Source: Magnetospirillum sp. 15-1 (lineage in GTDB: Bacteria; Pseudomonadota; Alphaproteobacteria; Rhodospirillales; Magnetospirillaceae). From it: DNA of 64,000 nucleotides. Position numbers and translations under genes: made by a program. Shown here piece after piece: positions 1 to 8,225 of this stretch; positions within the stretch are counted from its first letter, which is position 1; each line of letters starts with the position of its first letter. Where the stretch lies: NCBI RefSeq assembly GCF_900184795.1, contig NZ_FXXN01000027.1, positions 569,820 through 633,819 of the forward strand, read 5' to 3'. Below the pieces are notes generated by a model. That model was not told the DNA's origin, searched no databases, and worked only from the letters and a program-made list of their open reading frames with translations.

Positions 1-902
1 ATTTCCTCGATGGTCACGTCGAAGCGCTCGCGCGCCGCCGTCACCACTTCCTCCACCAGGATTTCCGGAGCGGAGGCGCCGGCGGTGATGCCGAGGCGGT
101 TGACGCCGTTCAGCAGGCTCCAGTCCACCTCGGCGGCGCGCTGCACCAGCACCGAGCGGGCGCAGCCGGCCCGCGCCGCCACTTCCACCAGACGCGACGA
201 GTTGGAGGAATTGGGCGAGCCGATGACCATCAGCGCCTCGCAGTGGGGCGCGATGGTCTTGACGGCGGCCTGGCGATTGGTGGTGGCGTAGCAGATGTCT
301 TCCCGCTTCGGCCCGACCATGTCGGGGAAGCGGCGCTGCAGCACGTCGATCACCGCCGCCGCGTCGTCCACCGACAGCGTGGTCTGGGTGATGTAGGCCA
401 GCATGGAGGGGTCCTTGGGGGTGACCTCCTCGGCCTGCTCCGGCGTACCGACCAGCAGCACGGTGCCTTCCGGCACCTGGCCGATGGTGCCGATCACCTC
501 GGGGTGGCCGGCATGGCCGATCATGATGATCTGGCGCCCCATGGCGTGGTGCAGTTCTGCTTCGCGGTGGACCTTGGTCACCAGGGGGCAGGTGGCGTCC
601 AGCGAGGTCAGCTCGCGGCGGTCGGCCTCGGCCGGAACCGTCTTGGGCACGCCGTGGGCCGAGAAGACCACGGTGGCGCTGTCGGGAACCTCGTCCAATT
701 CCTCGACGAACACCGCACCCTTCTGGGCCAGGGATTCCACCACGAAGCGGTTGTGGACGATCTCGTGGCGGACATAGACCGGAGCACCGTATTTCTCGAG
801 GGCCCGCTCGACGATGTGGATGGCGCGGTCGACGCCGGCGCAAAATCCGCGCGGGCTGGCCAGCACCAGGGTCAGGGGCCTCTTGGCAACACTTGTGGTC
901 AC
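1..902 (-). CDS. ispH: 4-hydroxy-3-methylbut-2-enyl diphosphate reductase (partial 3' end)
   Basis: IspH performs the last step of the MEP isoprenoid pathway, reducing HMBPP to IPP and DMAPP with a [4Fe-4S] cluster in the cytoplasm. Three cysteine motifs of the family are visible: [12 protein letters not shown] near residue 20, [11 protein letters not shown] near residue 100, and [10 protein letters not shown] near residue 195, followed by the [14 protein letters not shown] segment. These Cys residues bind the cluster. The start is GTG at 902 with GGAGAG nine bases upstream. About 300 codons are present and the visible end (VTIEE) is near the usual C-terminus, so only about ten residues are lost at the window edge. 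It is divergent from the lipoprotein gene at 1034. Confidence 0.95.
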   Translation of the reverse strand, partial: MTTSVAKRPLTLVLASPRGFCAGVDRAIHIVERALEKYGAPVYVRHEIVHNRFVVESLAQKGAVFVEELDEVPDSATVVFSAHGVPKTVPAEADRRELTSLDATCPLVTKVHREAELHHAMGRQIIMIGHAGHPEVIGTIGQVPEGTVLLVGTPEQAEEVTPKDPSMLAYITQTTLSVDDAAAVIDVLQRRFPDMVGPKREDICYATTNRQAAVKTIAPHCEALMVIGSPNSSNSSRLVEVAARAGCARSVLVQRAAEVDWSLLNGVNRLGITAGASAPEILVEEVVTAARERFDVTIEE

Positions 903-1033
903 GGTATCGCTCTCCGGGTTGGCTTGGGGGCCGGTTGGCTGGGGGGCGGGGCTCGCGGCTTGTGTCGGCGCCCCGGCTTCACTACAGTCGGGGGCACCTT
1001 TACCAGATCATGTGGCTCTTAAGGAAGTTTGGC

Positions 1034-1579
1034 ATGAACACCCTTCGCATTGCCCGCCTGCTGTTTCTCGTCCTGGCGGCTCCCCTGGCGCTTTCGGGGT
1101 GTGATTCCTTGGCCCGCCTGCAAAAGAAGACGCCGCCGCCCTGTCCGCCGGTCTACATCATGTCCGACGCCGCCAAGATCACCAAGTATCGTTCGGGCGG
1201 CGGACGCGACCTGACCGACGTGGAGATGGAAGGTGAGGTCGTCGCTTTCAAGGGCGACTGCGTCTATGACGAAAAGGGCGGCGAGGTGACGCTGCAACTG
1301 GCCTTCGAACTGCGGCACGGTCCCGCCGCCACCGGCCGGACCCTCGATGTGACCTATTTCGTCGCCGTGCCCAAGTTCTACCCGGCCCCCGAGGCCAAGG
1401 GCGTGTTCACTTTCCCGGTGACCTTCCCCGATACGGTGGACCGTATCCGCGTCACCGACGAGGAGGTGACCCTGCGCCTGCCGGTGCGGACCAAGGAACT
1501 GATTGATAATTATGAGATCTACCTCGGCTTCCAGATGTCGCCCGAGGAGTTGGAGATGAGTCGGCGCGCCAAGCACTAG
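1034..1579 (+). CDS. Hypothetical lipoprotein
   Basis: A 181-residue protein with a lipoprotein signal: a basic N-terminus, a leucine-rich core and the lipobox ALSGC ending at Cys23. It should be lipid-anchored in the envelope. The mature part begins with a proline- and lysine-rich stretch, then a beta-rich region of alternating charged and hydrophobic residues. I recognise no catalytic motif. The start was chosen because AAGGAAG lies seven bases upstream and because earlier in-frame starts would bury the signal peptide. The gene is divergent from ispH and stands just before the glycine riboswitch, with its own stop before the gcv promoter. The function is unknown; alphaproteobacterial conserved lipoproteins of this layout are common. 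Confidence 0.8.
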   Translation: MNTLRIARLLFLVLAAPLALSGCDSLARLQKKTPPPCPPVYIMSDAAKITKYRSGGGRDLTDVEMEGEVVAFKGDCVYDEKGGEVTLQLAFELRHGPAATGRTLDVTYFVAVPKFYPAPEAKGVFTFPVTFPDTVDRIRVTDEEVTLRLPVRTKELIDNYEIYLGFQMSPEELEMSRRAKH

Positions 1580-1595
1580 GCGCGTCGGACTCTCG

Positions 1596-1623
1596 TTGAC
1601 TCCGTGGCCGGCCCGACTAAGAT
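1596..1623 (+). promoter_or_regulatory. Sigma70-type promoter of the gcv operon
   Basis: TTGACT at 1596-1601 and TAAGAT at 1618-1623 are separated by 16 bases. Transcription would begin near 1630, just before the first glycine aptamer at 1641. Position and spacing both fit, so this is the likely main promoter for riboswitch-gcvT-gcvH-gcvPA-gcvPB. Confidence 0.75.
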
Positions 1624-1640
1624 GTGCCCGCACAGATGAT

Positions 1641-1855
1641 CCCCGTGGGAGAGACCGGTCCGCTTGCGGCCCGGCGCCGAAGGAGCAACCGCCCCTGGAA
1701 ACTCTCAGGCAAAAGGACCGCGGGGGGATGAAACTCTGGAAAGCGTGCCGTCAGGTCCTTTAAGGTCCGGCGGCCCACCGACGATGAAAGCCGTAAGGCC
1801 CCCTTCGGGCGACGCGGTGAATCTTTCAGGTTCCCAGACAGAGGGGGGCAACCCG
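1641..1855 (+). ncRNA. Tandem glycine riboswitch
   Basis: Two successive glycine aptamers. The first runs from about 1641 to 1745: GGGAGAGACC, then GCCGAAGGAGCAA, then CTCTCAGGCAAAAGGACCG, with CCCCG/CGGGG closing the P1 stem. The second runs from about 1746 to 1855: CCACCGACGATGAAAGCCG, then AATCTTTCAGGTTCCCAGA and ACAGAGGGGGGC. The phrases GGAAACTCTCAGGCAAAAGG and GGTGAATCTTTCAGG are hallmarks of this RNA family. The second aptamer ends about 70 bases before the gcvT start. In known cases glycine binding turns on the downstream glycine-cleavage genes; here the SD at 1911 lies close enough for either translational or transcriptional control. Confidence 0.93.
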
Positions 1856-1922
1856 GGCGACGTCACAGCCATGCCCGGTGCCCTTCAATTCCCGCGCGGT
1901 CTGTCCGCGAAGGAGGAACCCG

Positions 1923-3044
1923 GTGTCCGAGTCCGATAACAATACCCCGCTGCTGACCGTTCCGCTGGACGCCCTGCACCGTGAGCTGGGCGCCAAGATG
2001 GTGCCCTTCGCCGGCTATTCCATGCCGGTGCAGTATCCGGCCGGCGTACTGGCCGAGCACCTGCACACCCGTGAGGCGGCCTCGCTGTTCGACGTCTCCC
2101 ACATGGGCCAGGCCGAGATCAGGGGCGCCAAGGCGGTGGAACTGCTGGAGACCCTGGTGCCGGGCGATATCCAGGCGCTGGGGGTCGGCAAGACCCGCTA
2201 TTCCGTGTTCACCAACGGCCAGGGCGGCATCCTCGACGATCTGATGATCAGCAAGCTGGCCGACGACCACCTGTTCCTGGTGATCAACGCCGCGTGCAAG
2301 CACGCCGACTTCGCCCATCTGGTCAAGCATCTGGGCGGCAAGGTGGAACTGCGCATGATCGAGGACCGCTCGCTGCTGGCGTTGCAGGGACCCGGTGCCG
2401 CCGCCGCCATGGCGACCCTGTCGCCAGAGGCGATCGCCATGACCTTCATGACCATCACCGAGGTCAGCGTGGCCGGCATCAAGTGTCTGGCGACCCGTTC
2501 GGGCTATACCGGCGAGGACGGCTGGGAAATCTCGGTGGCCAACGCCGACGCGGAAAAGCTGGCCCGCGCCATCCTGGGCGCGCCGGGCGTCAGGCCGGCC
2601 GGGCTAGGGGCGCGCGACTCGCTCCGCCTGGAAGCCGGCCTTTGTCTCTACGGCTCGGATATCGACACCGGGACCACCCCGGTGGAAGCCAACATCTCGT
2701 GGATCATGAGCAAGCGCCGCAAGGCCGAAGGGGGCTTCCCCGGCGCCGCCGCGATCCAGAAGCAACTGGCCGAGGGCGCGCCCACCCTGCGGGTCGGCAT
2801 CCAGCCGGACGGCAAGGCGCCGGCCCGCGCCCATACCGAGATCACCGACGAGGCGGGCAACCGTCTGGGCGAAATCTGTTCCGGCGGTTTCGGCCCGTCG
2901 GCCGGCGGGCCGGTGGCCATGGGCTATGTGCCCGCCGCCTTCGCCGCCGTCGGAACCAAGTTGAAGCTGGTGGTGCGCGGCAAGGCCATGGACGCCCATG
3001 TCTGCGCCCTGCCGTTCGTGCCGCATCGTTATTTCAAAGGCTGA
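1923..3044 (+). CDS. gcvT: Glycine cleavage system T protein (aminomethyltransferase)
   Basis: GcvT takes the aminomethyl group from lipoylated GcvH and passes it to tetrahydrofolate, releasing ammonia and forming methylene-THF. The 373 residues match the family length. Recognisable segments are VPFAGYSMPVQY near the N-terminus, SHMGQAEI, GGILDDLMI (which contains the conserved catalytic-type Asp), GYTGEDGWE, and ARDSLRLEAGLCLYG. The start is GTG 1923 because AGGAGG at 1911-1916 is six bases upstream; an ATG at 1878 would lie in the riboswitch leader and has no such site. It is the first gene of the operon, 12 bases before gcvH, and is probably controlled by the glycine riboswitch. Confidence 0.96.
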   Translation: MSESDNNTPLLTVPLDALHRELGAKMVPFAGYSMPVQYPAGVLAEHLHTREAASLFDVSHMGQAEIRGAKAVELLETLVPGDIQALGVGKTRYSVFTNGQGGILDDLMISKLADDHLFLVINAACKHADFAHLVKHLGGKVELRMIEDRSLLALQGPGAAAAMATLSPEAIAMTFMTITEVSVAGIKCLATRSGYTGEDGWEISVANADAEKLARAILGAPGVRPAGLGARDSLRLEAGLCLYGSDIDTGTTPVEANISWIMSKRRKAEGGFPGAAAIQKQLAEGAPTLRVGIQPDGKAPARAHTEITDEAGNRLGEICSGGFGPSAGGPVAMGYVPAAFAAVGTKLKLVVRGKAMDAHVCALPFVPHRYFKG

Positions 3045-3056
3045 GGGGAAATTCCT

Positions 3057-3434
3057 ATGAGCAGCAAGCGTTTCACCAAGGATCATGAGTGGATCGAGGT
3101 CGCGGGCGATATCGGCACCGTCGGCATCAGCGACTATGCCCAGCACGCCTTGGGCGACGTGGTGTTCGTCGAAGTGCCCGACGTGGGCCGCGAGATCGCC
3201 AAGGGCGCCGAGGCCGCCGTGGTGGAATCGGTCAAGGCCGCTTCCGAGGTCTATTCCCCGGTGTCGGGCACGGTGACCGCCGGCAATTCGGCCATCGTCG
3301 ATCAGCCCGGTCTGGTCAACGAGGCGGCCGAGGGCGCCGCCTGGTTCTTCAAGCTGAAGCTCGCCAACCCGGCCGAATTGAACGACCTGATGGATCAGGC
3401 CGCCTACGACGCCTACCTCAAGACCCTGGAATAG
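3057..3434 (+). CDS. gcvH: Glycine cleavage system H protein
   Basis: GcvH is the small lipoyl carrier that shuttles the aminomethyl intermediate between P, T and L proteins. The 125 residues are the normal length. It opens with [10 protein letters not shown], carries [19 protein letters not shown], and has the lipoylation site in [14 protein letters not shown] (the Lys is the lipoyl residue, near position 62). It ends with the usual acidic helix. It follows gcvT by 12 bases with GAGGGG in front and precedes gcvPA by 11 bases, so it is clearly co-transcribed. The L protein (dihydrolipoamide dehydrogenase) is not in this window, as is usual because it is shared with other complexes. Confidence 0.96.
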   Translation: MSSKRFTKDHEWIEVAGDIGTVGISDYAQHALGDVVFVEVPDVGREIAKGAEAAVVESVKAASEVYSPVSGTVTAGNSAIVDQPGLVNEAAEGAAWFFKLKLANPAELNDLMDQAAYDAYLKTLE

Positions 3435-3445
3435 GTCCCCGTCCC

Positions 3446-4795
3446 ATGCGCTATCTGCCGCTGACCGAGTCCGACCGCCGCGCCATGCTCGAGGTGATCG
3501 GGGCTCCGAGCGTGGACGAACTGTTCCGCGACGTGCCCCAATCCGCCCGGCTGGCCGGGCCGCTGCCCCTGCCCTCCCACCAGGGCGAGATGGAGGTGGA
3601 GCGCGCCTTCACCCGCATGGCCGGCAAGAACCTGTCGGCGGGCTGCGCGCCCTTTTTCATCGGGGCGGGCGTCTATCGCCACCACATCCCGGCGGCGGTG
3701 GACCAGTTGCTGCTGCGCGGCGAGTTCCTGACCGCCTACACGCCGTACCAGCCCGAGGTCAGCCAGGGCACGCTCCAGATGCTGTTCGAGTTTCAGAGCC
3801 AGGTGGCGACCATCACCGGTATGGACGTGGCCAACGCCTCCATGTACGACGGCGCCACGGCCACCGCCGAGGCCGCCATCATGGCCTGCCGCATCACCAA
3901 GCGGGCCAAGGTGATCGTCTCGGGCGGGCTGCATCCCCATTATGCCGAGACCGTCGAGACCTCGCTGCGCTATACCGAGATGGAAGCGGAAATCCTGCCC
4001 CCCGACCCGCTGGGGATGGAGGACATGATCGGCCGGGTGGATTCCAAGACCGCCTGCGTCGTCGTGCAGAATCCCGGCTTCTTCGGCACGGTGCGCGACC
4101 TGCGGCCGCTGGCGGCGCTGTGCCACGAGGCCGGCGCCCTGCTGGTGGTGATGGTGGCCGAGCCCACCAGCCTCGGCCTGATCGAGGCTCCCGGCGCCAT
4201 GGGGGCCGACATCGTGGTGTGCGAAGGCCAGAGCCTCGGCATGGGCATGAATTTCGGCGGGCCGGGCCTCGGCCTGTTCGCCACCCGCGACAAGTACCTG
4301 CGCCAGATGCCCGGCCGTCTGGCCGGCCAGACGGTGGACGTGGACGGGCGGCGCGGCTGGGTGCTGACGCTGTCCACCCGCGAGCAGCATATCCGCCGCG
4401 AGAAGGCCACCAGCAACATCTGCACCAATTCCGGCCTCTGTGCCCTGGCCTTCTCCATCCACCTGACCATGCTGGGCGGCACCGGCTTCGGCCGCCTCGC
4501 CGAGCTGAATCATCTGGCCGCCACCCGGCTGGAGGGCAAGCTGAAGGCGGTGAAGGGCATCCGCGTGCTGCCGCAAAGCTATTACAACGAGTTCGCCGTT
4601 CACCTGGGCGACGGTGCCGATGCGGCGGCCGTGGTCGACGCCCTGGCCGACAGGGGCATCCTGGCCGGTGTTCCCGCCTCGCGCTTCTATCCCACCTGGC
4701 CAGAACTGAAGCCGGTGCTGATCCTGGCCGCCACCGAGACCAACACCGAGGACGACATGGACAAGCTTGTCGCCGCCCTGAAGGAGGTCGTGTGA
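3446..4795 (+). CDS. gcvPA: Glycine dehydrogenase (decarboxylating) subunit 1
   Basis: This is the N-terminal-half subunit of a split P protein, which with GcvPB decarboxylates glycine using PLP. The 449 residues fit the family. Visible features include [15 protein letters not shown] at the start, [31 protein letters not shown], and [18 protein letters not shown] near the C-terminus. This half lacks the PLP lysine, which is in GcvPB. The start at 3446 is favoured because the protein then begins at the conserved MRYLP and the gap to gcvH is only 11 bases. The stop TGA overlaps the start of a 38-codon reading frame that contains a structured repeat, which separates it from gcvPB. Confidence 0.95.
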   Translation: MRYLPLTESDRRAMLEVIGAPSVDELFRDVPQSARLAGPLPLPSHQGEMEVERAFTRMAGKNLSAGCAPFFIGAGVYRHHIPAAVDQLLLRGEFLTAYTPYQPEVSQGTLQMLFEFQSQVATITGMDVANASMYDGATATAEAAIMACRITKRAKVIVSGGLHPHYAETVETSLRYTEMEAEILPPDPLGMEDMIGRVDSKTACVVVQNPGFFGTVRDLRPLAALCHEAGALLVVMVAEPTSLGLIEAPGAMGADIVVCEGQSLGMGMNFGGPGLGLFATRDKYLRQMPGRLAGQTVDVDGRRGWVLTLSTREQHIRREKATSNICTNSGLCALAFSIHLTMLGGTGFGRLAELNHLAATRLEGKLKAVKGIRVLPQSYYNEFAVHLGDGADAAAVVDALADRGILAGVPASRFYPTWPELKPVLILAATETNTEDDMDKLVAALKEVV

Positions 4796-4911
4796 TGAGC
4801 CCGAGCGAGGCAAAGCCGAAGCGCGGCGCCATTGAGGCGCCCGCAGCGAAGCGGAGGAAAGCCAAGGGTTTCGCAGAAGCCCGCCCGGCGATTGAGGGGC
4901 ATGTGAAATGA
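4795..4911 (+). CDS. Small reading frame between gcvPA and gcvPB, encoded by a repeat
   Basis: A 38-residue basic, Ala-rich frame. Its ATG overlaps the gcvPA stop (TGATG) and its TGA overlaps the gcvPB start (ATGA). Most of it is copy A of the two-hairpin repeat at 4825-4890, so the protein sequence is that of a repeat rather than a conserved gene. The neat overlaps could keep translation running from gcvPA into gcvPB through an inserted repeat. Whether the peptide has a role of its own is not shown. It could equally be only a translational bridge. Confidence 0.4.
   Translation: MSPSEAKPKRGAIEAPAAKRRKAKGFAEARPAIEGHVK
4825..4890 (+). repeat. Two-hairpin structured repeat, copy A
   Basis: First hairpin: GGCGCC, loop ATTGA, GGCGCC (4825-4841). 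A short extra hairpin, CCGC/GCGG, follows. Then comes the conserved GCCAAGGG, whose GGG begins the second stem GGGTTTC (4866-4872), loop GCA, GAAGCCC (4876-4882), and the conserved tail GCCCGGCG. Copies B (20247-20296) and C (25189-25235) share the GCCAAGGG and GCCCGGCG blocks but have different, compensated stems. This copy lies inside the gcv operon. Confidence 0.7.
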
Positions 4912-6407
4912 GCGAAGCCAATACCATCAGCGGCAACCGCGCCCTCCAGGTCGAAGAGAAGCTGATCTTCGAACTGGACAATCCCGGCAGTGTCGCCATC
5001 GACCTGCCCGAGCCGGCGCCCTTCGACCTGGACCGCCTGGGCGACGCGCCGCGGCGGGGCCGGGTGGCGCTGCCCGATCTGTCCGAGCCCCAGGTGGTGC
5101 GTCACTACACCCGCCTGTCGCAGAAGAATTACGGCATCGACACCGGCTTCTATCCGCTGGGATCGTGCACCATGAAGCACAATCCCCGCCTGTCGGAGAA
5201 GGTGGCCCGCCTGCCGGGCCTCGCCGACCTGCATCCGCTGCAGCCGCAAAAGACGGTGCAGGGGGCGCTGGAGGTGATTGATTCCCTGGCCCATTGGCTG
5301 AAGGAGCTGACCGGCATGCCGGCGGTGGCCATGAGCCCGGCCGCCGGCGCCCATGGCGAGTGGTGCGGCCTGATGGCCATCCGCGCCGCCCACGAGGACA
5401 AGGGCGAGGGCCATCGCCGCCGCGTGCTGGTGCCGGAAAGCGCCCACGGCACCAATCCCGCCTCGGCGGCCATGTGCGGCTATACCGTCGACTCCATCCC
5501 GGCGCTGGAGAACGGCAGGGTGGATCTGGCGGCGCTGAAGGCCAAGCTGGGTCCCGACGTGGCGGCCCTGATGCTGACCAACCCCAACACCTGCGGCCTG
5601 TTCGAGACCGAGATCGTCGAGATCGCCGCCGCGGTGCACGGGGCCGGCGCCTATTTCTACTGTGATGGCGCCAATTTCAACGCCATCGTCGGACGGGTGA
5701 AGATCGCCGATCTTGGCGTCGATACCATGCACATCAACCTGCACAAGACCTTCGCCACCCCCCATGGCGGCGGCGGCCCCGGCGCCGGTCCCACCGTGCT
5801 GTCGGCGGCGCTGGCCGCCTATGCCCCGGTGCCCTATGTGGTGCATGGGGCGGGCGGACTGGAATTGGTGGAAGGCAAGCGAGAAGGCGCCAAGCCGTTC
5901 GGCCGGGTCAAGGGCTTCCACGGCCAGTTCGGCGTGTTCATCCGGGCGCTGGCCTACATCATGTCCATGGGCTCGGACGGCTTGCGTCAGGCGTCCAGCG
6001 ATGCGGTGCTGAATGCCAACTACCTGCTGGCCTCGCTGAAGGACGACCTGTCGGCGTCGTTCGACGGCCCCTGCATGCACGAGGCGCTGTTCGATGACCG
6101 CTTCCTCAAGGATAGCGGAATCACCACCCTGGATTTCGCCAAGGCGATGATCGACGAGGGCTATCACCCCATGACCATGTACTTCCCGCTGGTTGTACAC
6201 GGCGCGTTGCTGATGGAGCCCACCGAGACCGAGTCCAAGGATACCCTGGACCAGTTCATCGCGGTGGTGCGCGGTCTGGCCGCCAAGGCCAAGGCGGGAG
6301 CCGGCGAGGAGTTCAAGGCGGCTCCCCGCCTGACGCCCCGCCGCCGCCTGGACGAAACCCTGGCGGCGCGCAGTCCGGTGCTGCGCTGGAAACCGGCCGC
6401 CGAATAG
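4908..6407 (+). CDS. gcvPB: Glycine dehydrogenase (decarboxylating) subunit 2
   Basis: The PLP-bearing half of the split P protein. The 499 residues fit the family. The PLP lysine is in HINLHKTFATPHGGGGPG, at about residue 280. Other conserved parts are YPLGSCTMKHNPR, AAGAHGEWCGL, ESAHGTNPASA and MYFPLVVHGALLMEPTETE. The start ATG overlaps the stop of the 38-codon frame. It is the last gene of the operon and is followed by a perfect 15-bp hairpin terminator at 6418. The C-terminal tail after about residue 465 is rich in Ala, Pro and Arg and is probably disordered. Confidence 0.96.
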   Translation: MSEANTISGNRALQVEEKLIFELDNPGSVAIDLPEPAPFDLDRLGDAPRRGRVALPDLSEPQVVRHYTRLSQKNYGIDTGFYPLGSCTMKHNPRLSEKVARLPGLADLHPLQPQKTVQGALEVIDSLAHWLKELTGMPAVAMSPAAGAHGEWCGLMAIRAAHEDKGEGHRRRVLVPESAHGTNPASAAMCGYTVDSIPALENGRVDLAALKAKLGPDVAALMLTNPNTCGLFETEIVEIAAAVHGAGAYFYCDGANFNAIVGRVKIADLGVDTMHINLHKTFATPHGGGGPGAGPTVLSAALAAYAPVPYVVHGAGGLELVEGKREGAKPFGRVKGFHGQFGVFIRALAYIMSMGSDGLRQASSDAVLNANYLLASLKDDLSASFDGPCMHEALFDDRFLKDSGITTLDFAKAMIDEGYHPMTMYFPLVVHGALLMEPTETESKDTLDQFIAVVRGLAAKAKAGAGEEFKAAPRLTPRRRLDETLAARSPVLRWKPAAE

Positions 6408-6417
6408 CGGCCGACCC

Positions 6418-6451
6418 ATGAGGGGCGGAGGAGAAATCCTCCGCCCCTCAT
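6418..6451 (+). terminator. Terminator hairpin after gcvPB
   Basis: A perfect 15-bp stem (6418-6432 with 6437-6451, core GAGGGGCGGAGGA) closed by a GAAA tetraloop. It ends with TCAT rather than a U-run, so it may depend on other factors or act as an RNA 3' stabiliser. It separates the gcv operon from the EAL gene. Confidence 0.7.
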
Positions 6452-6539
6452 CACATTGCGCTTCAGAATTGCACCAACACTTACTTGCCCCACGCCAACC
6501 TTTGGCATAGTCTCCAACCTGGACACGAGGGGAATGGGC

Positions 6540-8219
6540 ATGGCGGAAAAGGACGATCTCGGCAGGTCGAGCGACATGTACGTCGCCTTCGCCTTCGCGG
6601 CCGCCGACGTTCTTCTTGAACTGGATTACCAGGGCAAGACCGCCTTCGCGGTGGGCGCCGCCATGGCCCTGCTGGGGCGTGGCGCCCGCGCCCTGACCGG
6701 TCAGCCGCTGTCGGCCATCATCCATCCCGGCGACCACACCGCGCTTTCCCAGGCCCTGAAGCAGATGGCCGGCGGCGAGCGGGTGCGCAACGCCGTGCTG
6801 CGCGTGCTGCGTCCCGACGGCAAGGCGGCCGAGGTGACGCTGTCCGGCTATCGTCATCCCAGCACTCCCGACCGCCTGATGGTGGCGCTGGGCCATCCCG
6901 GCGGCTTCCATGCCCACAAGGAAGATCGGGTGGGCGGGAGCGGGCTGCTGGACAAGGACAGCTTCCAGGCCATGGCGTCGAGCCTGCTGGAAAGCGCCGC
7001 GCCGGACGAGCCCTACCAACTGACCCTGGTCGAGCTGCCCAAGATCGACGCGCTCTCCGGCGATGCCGAGGCCCAGGAAGCCCTGACCACCGAATTGAGC
7101 ACCCGACTGAGGGCGCTGTCGGTGGGCGGCGACGGTGTCGGCCAACTGGACGACGGCAAGTTCGGCGTGCTGCATTCGGCGTCGGTCTCGGCCGAATCCA
7201 TCAACAAGTCGGTGACCCAGGCGGCCGCCGTGGTGCTGCCCGACGCGCCGCCCATCCATGCCACCCTGGCCACCCTGATGCTGGACGTGACCGACGTGCC
7301 GCCGGAAGAGGCGGCCCGCGCGCTCACCTACACGCTCAACCGCTTCGCCATGGAGGCGGAGAGCGGCGGCAACCTCGCCGACCTGATGAAGGACCTGCAG
7401 CCCCGCCTGTCGGCGACGGTCAAGCAGATGAACGACGTGCGCAACACCGTGGTGGGCGGCGACTTCGACCTGATGTTCCAGCCCATCGTCGATTTGTGGA
7501 CCGGCGTGGTCCATCATTTCGAGTGTCTGGTGCGCTTCAAGGGCGAGGACAACAAGTCGCCCTACGAGACCGTGACCTTCGCCGAGGATACCGGCATGGT
7601 CGGCATGCTCGACATGGCGCTGCTGGAGCGCGCCATCAAGTTCATGCGCTCCACCGTCGCCAACACCGAATCCCTGCGCTTCGCCGTCAATCTGTCGGGC
7701 TATTCCCTGTCCGATCCCTCGGTGGTCAGGAAGCTCAAGGAAATCCTCACCACCACCGCCGACCTGCGCAAGCGGCTGGTGTTCGAGATGACCGAATCCG
7801 CCCAGGTCCGCGACCTGAAGGCGGTCAACGACGTCATCCAGCTGATCCGCAAGCAGGGGCACGAGGTCTGCCTGGACGATTTCGGCGCCGGCCATGCCGC
7901 CTTCCACTATCTGCGCGCCTTGAAGGTGGACAACGTCAAGATCGACGGCTCCTACATCAAGGACGCCATGCGCAACAACGAGGACGTCTCGTTCATCAAG
8001 GCCATCGTCGGCCTGTGCACCGAACTGGGCGTCACCACCACCGCCGAATATGTGGAAGACGCCGAGACCGCCAATTTGCTGAAGCTCTTGAAGGTCCGCT
8101 TCGGCCAGGGCTGGTATTTCGGCAAGCCGCTCCGTCCGTCGTCGGACGATATCCGCACCGCCTGGCGGACCCCGACGCTCGGCTGGAACAAGGGGCTGCT
8201 CTACTTTACCAAAGCTTAG
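6540..8219 (+). CDS. EAL-domain protein with N-terminal PAS-like and degenerate GGDEF-like regions
   Basis: A 559-residue predicted cytoplasmic c-di-GMP signalling protein. Residues 1-125 look like a PAS-type sensor fold. Residues 140-290 have the pattern of a GGDEF domain but lack GGDEF itself, so they are unlikely to make c-di-GMP. The EAL domain spans about 305-550. The glutamate of the EAL motif is kept (FECLVRF), as are NLSGYSL, FEMTES, CLDDFGAG, KIDGSYI, TAEYVED and GQGWYFGKPL, so metal and catalytic residues appear intact and phosphodiesterase activity is possible. ATG 6540 is preferred over ATG 6534 because GAGGGG at 6527-6532 is then seven bases away. It stands six bases before the phospholipase gene. 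Confidence 0.85.
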   Translation: MAEKDDLGRSSDMYVAFAFAAADVLLELDYQGKTAFAVGAAMALLGRGARALTGQPLSAIIHPGDHTALSQALKQMAGGERVRNAVLRVLRPDGKAAEVTLSGYRHPSTPDRLMVALGHPGGFHAHKEDRVGGSGLLDKDSFQAMASSLLESAAPDEPYQLTLVELPKIDALSGDAEAQEALTTELSTRLRALSVGGDGVGQLDDGKFGVLHSASVSAESINKSVTQAAAVVLPDAPPIHATLATLMLDVTDVPPEEAARALTYTLNRFAMEAESGGNLADLMKDLQPRLSATVKQMNDVRNTVVGGDFDLMFQPIVDLWTGVVHHFECLVRFKGEDNKSPYETVTFAEDTGMVGMLDMALLERAIKFMRSTVANTESLRFAVNLSGYSLSDPSVVRKLKEILTTTADLRKRLVFEMTESAQVRDLKAVNDVIQLIRKQGHEVCLDDFGAGHAAFHYLRALKVDNVKIDGSYIKDAMRNNEDVSFIKAIVGLCTELGVTTTAEYVEDAETANLLKLLKVRFGQGWYFGKPLRPSSDDIRTAWRTPTLGWNKGLLYFTKA

Positions 8220-8225
8220 GCCGTC

